Of a stretch of 25,099 nucleotides of DNA, positions 1-6,051 are shown one piece after another (within the stretch, counting starts at the first letter, position 1; every line of letters starts with the position of its first letter). This stretch comes from a virus, in the IMG/VR virus record IMGVR_UViG_3300032241_001337, positions 1 to 25,099 of that record; one strand, given 5' to 3'. The notes beneath the pieces are model-generated. The model worked only from the letters and a program-made list of their open reading frames with translations. It had not been told where the DNA came from and ran no database searches. A program made the translations under genes and the position numbers.

Positions 1-1
1 T

Positions 2-325
2 AAAGTTGCTGGTTATCAAAACTATGACAAATCTGAATTCGCTTCGGCATCAGCATTGCTTGATGATGACGATGAGTTGGAAAAGATTTGGAAGTCAGAA
101 CACTCTCTTGCAGAGTTGGTTGCTGAGAAAGAATTCAAGTCTTATGATGACTTGAAGACACGCCTTGAAAAGGTTCTAGGTTTGAATGGTGATACACCAA
201 TGCCTAAGACCACAGTAGAGACATTGAAGTCTGCACCTAAGAAACCTGTTCAGGAAGAACCTGAATTGGCAGTAGAAAGTGAAGATGACGACTTGGCTTA
301 CTTTAGCAAGTTAGCCGAAGACTAA
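2..325 (+). CDS. gp32: Single-stranded DNA-binding protein gp32, C-terminal part (5' truncated by window edge)
   Basis: The frame is open from base 2 and ends with TAA at 323-325, so 107 C-terminal residues are visible and the start lies outside the window. The opening VAGYQNYDKSEF aligns with the T4 gp32 stretch VSGFSNYDESKF, and EFKSYDDLKTRLEKVLG aligns with its KFKSFEELNTKFGQVMG. This is the end of the OB-fold core. It is followed by a Pro/Lys linker and a strongly acidic tail ending in EDDDLAYFSKLAED. In the T4 family this acidic tail recruits replication and recombination partners and controls access of the core to ssDNA. A TTG at 56 could be read as a start, but homology continues upstream of it, so it is internal. 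The gene is convergent with the minus-strand operon and is followed 22 bases later by a terminator. The alignment is from memory. Confidence 0.88.
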   Translation, partial: KVAGYQNYDKSEFASASALLDDDDELEKIWKSEHSLAELVAEKEFKSYDDLKTRLEKVLGLNGDTPMPKTTVETLKSAPKKPVQEEPELAVESEDDDLAYFSKLAED

Positions 326-347
326 ACCCTCTCGAATTCGATAGGTT

Positions 348-374
348 AAGACCCCGCCTAGTGCGGGGTTTTTT
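348..374 (+). terminator. Rho-independent terminator of gp32
   Basis: The arms ACCCCGC (351-357) and GCGGGGT (363-369) pair perfectly around a 5-base loop. The stem can extend by A-T and G-T pairs to 348/372, and a run of T follows (369-374). The orientation with a T-tract serves + strand transcription from gp32. The reverse direction has no T-tract after the stem, so it is a weaker terminator for the minus operon, although the hairpin sits right at the stop codon of that operon's last gene (373-375). Confidence 0.9.
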
Positions 375-1962
375 ACGTGTATCTCAGATTAGACTTGACA
401 ATCTTCATCCAGGTAGGATCGTCCGTTCTGGTTTGAACTGAGCTGACAACATTGATATTTGGTTCACTGGAACCACTGGAACCAACCACATTGGTTTGTT
501 TTATGAAAGTTGGTTCTGTGTTTGTCGGTCCATTTTTCAAGTCTTTATTCTCAACGGATAACTTGTTGAGAACATCAGCGGTTTTATTCAATTGTTCACC
601 AACATTTTCATCAATTTCTTTTGCCAATGATTTGGCTTCGTCTTTGATGGAACTCAGATTATCACCAGTACTTTCTCTTAATTTTTTAAGGGTTTCATTA
701 TTCTCAAATTTTCCCATCAATTCTTTGGATATATCAGAAGCAGATTGACCATAATCACCTTGCATCTTAGAGATAACACCAACAATCCCACGATTCACCG
801 ATTCACCAGTTTTAATATCTCTAATACCAGGTAAAGAAACACCATTTAATGGATTTCTAAAGGAATCGTTATAATCCAGTTCATATCCTAGAGCACCAAG
901 TCGTTTACTCAAATCCTTTTGATGTTCGGATTCAGAAGCTTTGCCGGCAGCATATTCAGCATCATGTTGTTTCACCACTTCATCATATTTTCTATCCTTT
1001 AATGCACGGTTATAATCTCCTGTGGTTGCTGCATAATCTTCAATTTGTTGTTTTTTAACAGCCAATTCATGTGATTTATTATAATGTTGTAAGGCTTCTT
1101 TACCAATAAGACCTTCTGTAATAGTATCAGAAACCGTTTCAGTGGTTTTTTCGGTAGCAATAACTCCAGCGGCCACGGCAGCAATTTTTAATCCCTTCAC
1201 TAAAAATCCACCACCAGGAATAAGTTCCAACAAACCAGCCAACAAATCAACTACAGCCGTACCAAGTTTATTCACGGAGAAAGAAACCAATCTTGTTAAG
1301 GTTGATGTTGCTGCACCTAAAATCTTTTCAAACAGGAACGATGTAACCACAGACATTGCTTCTTTGACTATACCATAAACCAATCCAGCAACACCTTTTG
1401 TTACTTTATAGATTGATGAGACTATAAATTTGGATACCGACCAAACAGTTTTAAGTATTCCACTGAAAAGACTCTTAACACCTTGAAGCATATTACCTAG
1501 TATTTTTGTGATAAAAGAAGAAGTGTCTTTCTTTTCTTTCTTTTTCTCAACAGGTTTGGATCCATCAGTCAACTTATGAATAACATCAAACAACTCTTTG
1601 TCTCTGCTTGACTGTTTTTCTCGTCTTTCATTTTCAAAATCTTTTTGTAGTTCATATCTTTTAACATCTTCTTCATGTTCAGATTTCATGAGGTTATAAA
1701 TTTTCGCAAAGATGTTAGCCAGACCTTCACCAGACTTCAATTTTTGATTCTGTCCTTCTGAAACCTTGGTGAAAAAAGCATCACTTATGTTCTTTTTTCT
1801 TTCTGCACGAACAGTAGTTTTGGATTTACTTTTCTTCATGCCAGAAGTTTGTTCATTATTGGCATCAGAAACCTTACCAGTTATGGCTTTACCAAAAGAA
1901 CTATCTAAGAAAGTGTTTCTTAGACTTGTTAAGTTTTCAATTAGTGTATCTGATAACTGCAT
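373..1962 (-). CDS. Hydrophobic virion protein, candidate tail tape-measure protein
   Basis: This 529-residue protein is the last gene of the minus operon. Its ATG lies one base after the stop of the upstream gene. The N-terminus is Lys-rich. Residues about 73-132 form a charged helical module that recurs in the upstream protein (KLKSGEGLANIFAKI here, KLKKGDSAANIAAKI there). Residues about 150-272 are a long run of hydrophobic, Gly/Ala/Val-rich helices that could span membranes. The rest is charged helix-forming sequence ending in a Gly/Ser/Asn linker and DDPTWMKIVKSNLRYT. A long helical protein with a central hydrophobic patch, encoded after the gp26/gp51 assembly genes, fits the position of the T4 tape measure gp29 (about 590 aa) and the hydrophobic segments tape measures use at the host membrane. 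No gp29 sequence identity was recognised, so the function is inferred from composition and context. It could also be a hub accessory or injected protein. Confidence 0.55.
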   Translation of the reverse strand: MQLSDTLIENLTSLRNTFLDSSFGKAITGKVSDANNEQTSGMKKSKSKTTVRAERKKNISDAFFTKVSEGQNQKLKSGEGLANIFAKIYNLMKSEHEEDVKRYELQKDFENERREKQSSRDKELFDVIHKLTDGSKPVEKKKEKKDTSSFITKILGNMLQGVKSLFSGILKTVWSVSKFIVSSIYKVTKGVAGLVYGIVKEAMSVVTSFLFEKILGAATSTLTRLVSFSVNKLGTAVVDLLAGLLELIPGGGFLVKGLKIAAVAAGVIATEKTTETVSDTITEGLIGKEALQHYNKSHELAVKKQQIEDYAATTGDYNRALKDRKYDEVVKQHDAEYAAGKASESEHQKDLSKRLGALGYELDYNDSFRNPLNGVSLPGIRDIKTGESVNRGIVGVISKMQGDYGQSASDISKELMGKFENNETLKKLRESTGDNLSSIKDEAKSLAKEIDENVGEQLNKTADVLNKLSVENKDLKNGPTNTEPTFIKQTNVVGSSGSSEPNINVVSSVQTRTDDPTWMKIVKSNLRYT

Positions 1963-1963
1963 T

Positions 1964-3379
1964 TTAGTTGTACCTGTTATAGTTTAGAAAATCATCCAGT
2001 ATTGGTGGCATAAGGTTTGGTTTATTTTCATATAGTTGTTTTGCACCATCTACGGCTGATTTTACGATTGTTTCTTTTTCCAATACAATTGTTTTTGTTT
2101 TTGAAGCAATATCAGCCAATTCCAATTTTTTGGATGATTCTACCAAATCTTGACCAATTGAAGAAGATATTTCTTCCTGTCGTATTAAAGCTTTGTTTGT
2201 TCCAACAGCATCATAGTAACTTTGTCCTGGTTTCAAATCCCTCTTACCAAATTTATCCTCGACATGCATACTTTCTGGAACAGGAACAGAAGCAAAAGTC
2301 TTAGCAACATTAGTTTGATATTGATTTTGTGTGATTTCACCACGAGAAAGTTTTGAAGAACCTGCCTCTTGCAATAGGTCTTCTGCAAATTTATCTTGAA
2401 CTTCTGATGTGAATTTTGTTGTCTTTATGTCAAGGCCTTCTTTTGCACTTAATCGTTTTAATGTACCTTCAATGATCTGATAACCACCTGCAGCAGTGGA
2501 AGGAAACTTACCACTCGCTTTCATTTTCTCTTGCAGTTGAATGACCTGTTCAATGGTCATGTCAGTCAATTTAATGCCTTTAAATTCATCAGGTAAATTC
2601 TTATCTCCACCAATAGCGGAGACCAATCTGTTATAATCGTTACCAGATTCTCTTTTTCTAATCAAGTCTCTTAAAGATTTTTGATCCAATAATGTATTGT
2701 TAGTAAAAGATTCTTCTGGATTTTGCAATAGACCTTTGATTCTTTTGTTTAAATCAATCATTTCATCTTGCATTTTACCAAAGGAAGCATGTGCATCTTC
2801 AGCAAATAGAAGTAGACCCAAACCACCAGCAATCATCAATCCATATTTCAATAGATTGCCACCACCCTTTGGTTCTTCTTCCTTTTTTTGTTCTGGAATT
2901 CTCTTATGAAGTTTCTTTAGATTTTCTTTGTACTTCAGGTCTTCTTGTTCTTCTTTGGCCTTATGGAAATTTCTGGCTAATTCCATCATTTTACTTTTAT
3001 CATCATGTGATTTCTTCATGAATAGTAAAATCTTAGCAGCAATGTTTGCGGCTGAATCGCCCTTTTTCAATTTACCACCACGAACAGAAACGGTGTTGAA
3101 CACCGATTCTTTTGGTACCATATCTTTTTGTTCTTTGGTTGCCTTCTGACTTAACTTCTTGACAACCTTTTTTGATTCTTCCGTCTTTGATTTGCGTGTA
3201 GTCTTGATGCCAAAGACATTCTTTAGAACGATAGGATCCATTAAGTCTTTATATTCTAAAGCCTTTTGTTTGAATTCCTCTGAAACTTCTTTACGAAAGT
3301 GTCTTTTGATTTTTTCTTCAACAGACAACTTTTGTTTTTCAAGCTTTTCAATCTTTTCTTTAGCGCTTAGTTCTTTCAT
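1964..3379 (-). CDS. Virion protein with transmembrane segment and lambda-R-like (GH104-type) muralytic domain
   Basis: This is a 471-residue protein. Residues 1-165 are highly charged helices, and about 103-162 form the module shared with the downstream protein. Residues 176-193 are a single hydrophobic segment (LKYGLMIAGGLGLLLF). Residues about 234-370 resemble the lambda endolysin R fold. An acidic residue in RESGNDYN (E244) sits where lambda R has its catalytic glutamate, STAAGGYQII (294-303) matches the lambda STGAGRYQLL signature, and SEVQDKFAEDLL plus the region before ASVPVP follow in the same order. Lambda R is a transglycosylase cleaving the MurNAc-GlcNAc bond. The rest (371-471) is helical. 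A tail-associated peptidoglycan-opening role, possibly within a tape measure, is inferred. The start overlaps the stop of the gp51-like frame (ATGA). One signature position is Gly (AAGGY) where lambda has Arg (GAGRY), so activity is not assured. Confidence 0.65.
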   Translation of the reverse strand: MKELSAKEKIEKLEKQKLSVEEKIKRHFRKEVSEEFKQKALEYKDLMDPIVLKNVFGIKTTRKSKTEESKKVVKKLSQKATKEQKDMVPKESVFNTVSVRGGKLKKGDSAANIAAKILLFMKKSHDDKSKMMELARNFHKAKEEQEDLKYKENLKKLHKRIPEQKKEEEPKGGGNLLKYGLMIAGGLGLLLFAEDAHASFGKMQDEMIDLNKRIKGLLQNPEESFTNNTLLDQKSLRDLIRKRESGNDYNRLVSAIGGDKNLPDEFKGIKLTDMTIEQVIQLQEKMKASGKFPSTAAGGYQIIEGTLKRLSAKEGLDIKTTKFTSEVQDKFAEDLLQEAGSSKLSRGEITQNQYQTNVAKTFASVPVPESMHVEDKFGKRDLKPGQSYYDAVGTNKALIRQEEISSSIGQDLVESSKKLELADIASKTKTIVLEKETIVKSAVDGAKQLYENKPNLMPPILDDFLNYNRYN

Positions 3380-3513
3380 CTACGTTCTGCATTTCTTTGT
3401 TTTAGTTTTTCATTTTCTTCTTCAATGTACCTAACCAGCATATTAACGTAAATTTCACGCTCCCAAGGCAACATACCTTCAAGTTCCGACAAACTATATT
3501 TGTGGTGCTGCAT
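3376..3513 (-). CDS. gp51: gp51-like baseplate hub assembly protein (small frame, probably expressed by -1 frameshift from gp26)
   Basis: Between gp26 and the muralytic gene the minus strand has an open frame whose only ATG (3511-3513) gives 45 residues: MQHHKYSLSELEGMLPWERE, then IYVNMLVRYIEEENEKLKQR and NAERR. The PWEREIYV core followed by an acidic/Gln-rich helix resembles the gp51 hub-assembly factors of T4-like phages, and the position directly after gp26 matches T4 gene order (26, 51). No Shine-Dalgarno precedes this ATG. The in-frame residues upstream (LKNYYTTNFAL) look protein-like, and the frame stays open back into the end of gp26. This suggests the real product starts earlier, most simply as a frameshift extension of gp26. 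The TGA overlaps the next start (ATGA), which suggests translational coupling. The frame is real with good probability; the exact start is uncertain. Confidence 0.6.
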   Translation of the reverse strand: MQHHKYSLSELEGMLPWEREIYVNMLVRYIEEENEKLKQRNAERR

Positions 3514-3563
3514 CAATGCAAAGTTTGTCGTATAGTAATTTTTTAATGTATCATGACGAAAGA

Positions 3564-4286
3564 TTAACCGAAAAAATTTTCGAGGCCCTCCGCCTCAATC
3601 AAGTGTTTGAAACCACACTTGTCACAAACACATTCAATCTTCTTATTTAATTTAGGAAGATTGTTGAAGAAGTTTTCAATACGTGAGAATTGGTCAGTAT
3701 TTAAAGATTCAACAAAGTCAACCAACTCTTGTTTAGGAGTTTCTTTGGCATAGTAGAACTGTTCACCATCAAAGATGTAATCAATACTCTCAATAATCAT
3801 ATTGAAAGCCATGTCTGATGCATTTTCATAAGTGGAAGTTTTTTCCAGAATAGAAAACTGTGGATACTTCAACTTAATAACAATCTTATCGGTCAGGTTG
3901 ATTTCTTCTTTGTTCTCAGTTTCTTCAACCTTGATATCCAAAAGGTTGATACTGACATTCATAGAATTGTTACAGATTTTGTTATCAACTTCATTCTCAC
4001 AACGATATTTGTTCTCAACAACTTCACCGACAGACCGTGCTCTGAGTTGAATGAAATAGTATTCAACATCCAGTATAGGTAAAGCATCAACATCAACACC
4101 TTCAGTCAAGGTACAGTTGTGTAAAACTTGCTTGATGTTCTTTTCGATGGTGTCTTTGTCGTCCGATTCCATTGCCATCATTAAGTTTCTTTGTTCTTTC
4201 ACTAAGAAAGGACGGAAACGAATGAGTTTCTTAGACAAAGGTAAAGTCAATTCATAGATTGGCGCATCAATTTTTGGTAAAGCCAT
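3564..4286 (-). CDS. gp26: Baseplate hub assembly protein gp26 (T4_baseplate family)
   Basis: The 240-residue product matches the T4 gp26 family (Pfam T4_baseplate). It opens with the typical MALPKIDAPIYELTLPLS and RFRPFLVKEQRNLMMAMES, and LRARSVGEVV (81-90) and DYIFDGEQFYYA (169-180) are further family landmarks. Two Cys clusters, C96/C105 and C219/C221/C224 (CVCDKC), look like a zinc-binding site, as in many non-enteric homologues. In T4, gp26 takes part in assembling the central hub and is not abundant in the virion. The start is decided by the best Shine-Dalgarno in the window (AAGGAG, 4292-4297), five bases before ATG. The C-terminus, EGLENFFG, sits on the slippery heptamer that joins the gp51-like frame, so two products may be made, as with lambda gpG and gpGT. 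The gene follows the gp19-like gene by 18 bases. Confidence 0.85.
   Translation of the reverse strand: MALPKIDAPIYELTLPLSKKLIRFRPFLVKEQRNLMMAMESDDKDTIEKNIKQVLHNCTLTEGVDVDALPILDVEYYFIQLRARSVGEVVENKYRCENEVDNKICNNSMNVSINLLDIKVEETENKEEINLTDKIVIKLKYPQFSILEKTSTYENASDMAFNMIIESIDYIFDGEQFYYAKETPKQELVDFVESLNTDQFSRIENFFNNLPKLNKKIECVCDKCGFKHLIEAEGLENFFG
3573..3579 (-). promoter_or_regulatory. Putative -1 programmed ribosomal frameshift heptamer at the end of gp26
   Basis: Read on the minus strand, gp26 ends GAA AAT TTT TTC GGT TAA. The heptamer A AAT TTT fits the canonical X XXY YYZ pattern and lies over residues N237-F238. Slipping back one base after TTT gives TTT CGG TTA ATC and so on, in the frame of the gp51-like sequence, with no stop until TGA at 3376-3378. 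The predicted fusion is 303 residues (238 from gp26 plus 65). No strong downstream hairpin was found; the best candidate is a weak TCGT/ACGA pairing with a long AT-rich loop. Confidence 0.55.
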
Positions 4287-4290
4287 TATA

Positions 4291-4297
4291 TCTCCTT
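4291..4297 (-). promoter_or_regulatory. Strong ribosome binding site of gp26
   Basis: The minus strand reads AAGGAGA followed by TATA and ATG. It is the closest match to the anti-Shine-Dalgarno sequence in the window and has ideal spacing. Most other genes here start with weak sites or overlaps. High initiation on gp26 would suit a frameshifting arrangement in which the fusion is the minor product. Confidence 0.75.
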
Positions 4298-4304
4298 CAA
4301 ATCA

Positions 4305-4943
4305 TTAAAATAAGCTTTTCACGGTGTTAATTGCACTGTTAGTTAAATTAGTCAAACCACCATTAGAATTCAAAACATTTGAAATACCAGCCTGTAGTAG
4401 GCTGGAACCAAGTGCTTGGAATGAATTGTTTTGCCAATATCTGTATGCAAAAACAACGGTTAACTTGTGGTAACCATCATTAGACCAGTCTAGGTCTAGT
4501 TGATTGACAGCAATAGGAAAGGCATCAATCAAGTTGACAGAATAAACCAAATTATTCTCCAAGTCGTATTGATTGACTTGTAAAGTGGAAATGTAATCAT
4601 TACGGAAGTTAAAGTCGAATGTGATAGTTGGGTTAATGTATTCCATCCAAGCATCAAAGAAAATCTTTTCAGACATATCATCCGAAACAATAAAGGTCAT
4701 TTCAGACTCATTATAGTTGGACTGATATGCATGTTTTTCAATAGGGTTTGAACCAAACTTTTGGTCTGCGGTTGCAAATGTTCTACTTGGCAACTGTGCA
4801 TTTTCACATCTTAGTGATAAGTTACGGCTTGTTGACAAGTATTGAATCAATGGTATTGGTGCAGGAATAGTAACATCAAACCTATTTGGTCGTGCTACGT
4901 CTTTCTTGAACGAACTAACAAAATCGTTAATGTTTGATGGCAT
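4305..4943 (-). CDS. gp19: Tail tube protein, T4 gp19 family
   Basis: This 212-residue protein carries gp19-family landmarks. ARPNRFDVTIP (17-27) corresponds to T4 FARPNLFQVEI. LSLRCENAQLPSRTF is the first beta-strand pair. EMTFIVSDDMSEKIFFDAWM corresponds to the WTVTVMNDEAHDARQKFVDW region. NQLDLDWSNDGYHKLTVVFAYRYW matches T4 LQLDWDSNNEIQTFEVTLALDYW. Such proteins form hexameric rings of the tail tube. The C-terminal 40 residues are a Ser/Asn/Leu-rich extension absent from T4 gp19. Because gp48 and gp54 share this fold and the gene sits among hub-assembly genes, it might be a baseplate-proximal tube initiator rather than the main tube subunit. No sheath gene is in the window to settle this. 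The start is two bases after the preceding stop, with GAAGAA as a weak ribosome site. Confidence 0.78.
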   Translation of the reverse strand: MPSNINDFVSSFKKDVARPNRFDVTIPAPIPLIQYLSTSRNLSLRCENAQLPSRTFATADQKFGSNPIEKHAYQSNYNESEMTFIVSDDMSEKIFFDAWMEYINPTITFDFNFRNDYISTLQVNQYDLENNLVYSVNLIDAFPIAVNQLDLDWSNDGYHKLTVVFAYRYWQNNSFQALGSSLLQAGISNVLNSNGGLTNLTNSAINTVKSLF

Positions 4944-4945
4944 TT

Positions 4946-5575
4946 TTATTCTTCTGTGTTAAAATGATTCATGTGGTCTTTCCACTCTTGTACCGAATCT
5001 CTCCAGACTTCTTGTGGTTTGGCACCTCTAAATTGTTGTATAGGTAGCAATGTTGCAACATCCCATTCATTAGGTTGAATCATCAACAATCTAGAACGAA
5101 TGTGGCTATGTAAATATCTTTTCAAACATGGCTTAAATTCAGCATACTTTTTCGTGGCATTCAATATATCATAAGAAATTCTCATTCTTTTGATATCATT
5201 ATCTGGTGTCAACTGTGCAAATCTCATCAATTTGGTCATAAAAGCAATACGCCATTTGACAGGAAGATAGTGTATGTTTAATCCCAAGAAGCCATCATTG
5301 TATCTTTCTAGCACCAAAACCATTGGAAATCTGTCCCAATATGGCAAATCTGCCTTAGTTTTAGCATCATAGTAAAAGCAATACATCATTCCCAGTCTAA
5401 ACTGGTTCATCTGCCTAAACTTTTCACGGTTTATAGTAGATGGTATTTGAGAAATCTGACCTTTTTTCAGTTCAGATATCTTTCCTTGCAACCATACGGT
5501 AGCATCTTTGGACATAGTTTTATGACCAAGAGCCGTCTTTTGTTCTGCAAGTGAGGTTAATTTAGATGTTGCCAT
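4946..5575 (-). CDS. gp2: Probable DNA end protector protein, gp2-like
   Basis: This 209-residue soluble protein has no signal peptide or membrane segment. Conserved-looking blocks are QFRLGMMYCFYYDAKTKADL, PYWDRFPMVLVLERYNDGFL, GLNIHYLPVKWRIAFMTKLM, RISYDILNATKKYAEFKPCL and KRYLHSHIRSRLLMI. The pattern recalls the family annotated in T4-like cyanophages as gp2, which in T4 protects packaged DNA ends from RecBCD and is needed for head completion. Adjacency to gp4 (genes 2 and 4 are neighbours in T4) supports this, and the basic C-terminal half fits nucleic-acid contact. The family name comes from memory of the pattern, not from an alignment, so it is tentative. The start ATG follows AGAAG and lies 11 bases after the gp4 stop. 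Confidence 0.5.
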   Translation of the reverse strand: MATSKLTSLAEQKTALGHKTMSKDATVWLQGKISELKKGQISQIPSTINREKFRQMNQFRLGMMYCFYYDAKTKADLPYWDRFPMVLVLERYNDGFLGLNIHYLPVKWRIAFMTKLMRFAQLTPDNDIKRMRISYDILNATKKYAEFKPCLKRYLHSHIRSRLLMIQPNEWDVATLLPIQQFRGAKPQEVWRDSVQEWKDHMNHFNTEE

Positions 5576-5586
5576 CTTCTATTTAG

Positions 5587-6021
5587 TTAGAGACCTAGAT
5601 GGTCTTCAGTGAAGATTTTGAACTCCCAACCACGGTCAAGACAATACTCATTTGCGGCTTTCCACTTTGCTTGATTCACACCATAAGTTACCACTTCTTG
5701 AATGTATTGCTTGGTCACCCTTTTCTTTTTCTCTGGTTCCATGGTCTGCTTCTTGGGTTTGACCTCAATCATCAGAGTTTTCAACTTACCATCTTTGGTT
5801 CTAACCTTGACCAGGAAGTCAGGAAAGTATCGGTGGTACTTTCCATCCACAGGAGATACATAAGGTATGATTAGTTCTTCGGATGCCCATGATATCACAT
5901 CAGGGTTTTTGTCCAGCCAGGTCATGACCTTGGCTTCCCACGTTGAGCGGTAAATGATGTTTTTATAGTCACCCACATACTTTTGTGGATTCTTAGGTGT
6001 AAATCTTCCAGAATAAGCCAT
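5587..6021 (-). CDS. gp4: Head completion protein gp4 (TnsA-like nuclease fold)
   Basis: This 144-residue protein is the first gene of the minus operon. It matches T4 gp4 (also called gp50/gp65): GRFTPKNPQKYVGDYKNIIY, RSTWEAKVMTWLDKNPDVIS, WASEELIIPYVSPVDGKYHR, YFPDFLVKVR, and later MIEVKPK. The residues E29, D68, E86 and K88 follow the acidic E...D...ExK order of PD-(D/E)xK/TnsA-like nucleases. In T4, gp4 acts late in head maturation, when filled heads become competent to join tails. The full family length is present and the putative active-site residues are intact. The start ATG is at 6019-6021, with GGAAGGA on the minus strand about 13 bases upstream, slightly far for a ribosome site. Its divergent partner gp48 starts 30 bases away. 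Confidence 0.88.
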   Translation of the reverse strand: MAYSGRFTPKNPQKYVGDYKNIIYRSTWEAKVMTWLDKNPDVISWASEELIIPYVSPVDGKYHRYFPDFLVKVRTKDGKLKTLMIEVKPKKQTMEPEKKKRVTKQYIQEVVTYGVNQAKWKAANEYCLDRGWEFKIFTEDHLGL

Positions 6022-6026
6022 AAATA
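6019..6026 (+). promoter_or_regulatory. Late-promoter-like octamer upstream of gp48
   Basis: CATAAATA differs at one position from the T4 late promoter TATAAATA. Its spacing would start transcription about 20 bases before the gp48 ATG. It lies in the only gap (30 bp) between the two divergent operons and overlaps the gp4 start codon. No comparably good late motif was found on the minus strand for the opposite operon. Confidence 0.4.
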
Positions 6027-6051
6027 GTATATATTCCTTCCAAACAAGAAC

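Noticed and set aside
56-325. Independent small acidic protein starting at TTG 56
   Set aside because: The frame is open to the window edge and the upstream residues match the gp32 core, so it is the end of gp32.
452-3434. Several + strand open frames of 70-98 codons opposite the two large minus-strand genes
   Set aside because: They lack ribosome sites and recognisable domains, and exist because the opposite coding strand is poor in stop-complement codons.
3543-3554. ATG at 3554 (minus) as a start for a gene between gp26 and the muralytic gene
   Set aside because: It reads ATG ATA CAT TAA and stops after three codons, in a different frame from the gp51-like sequence.
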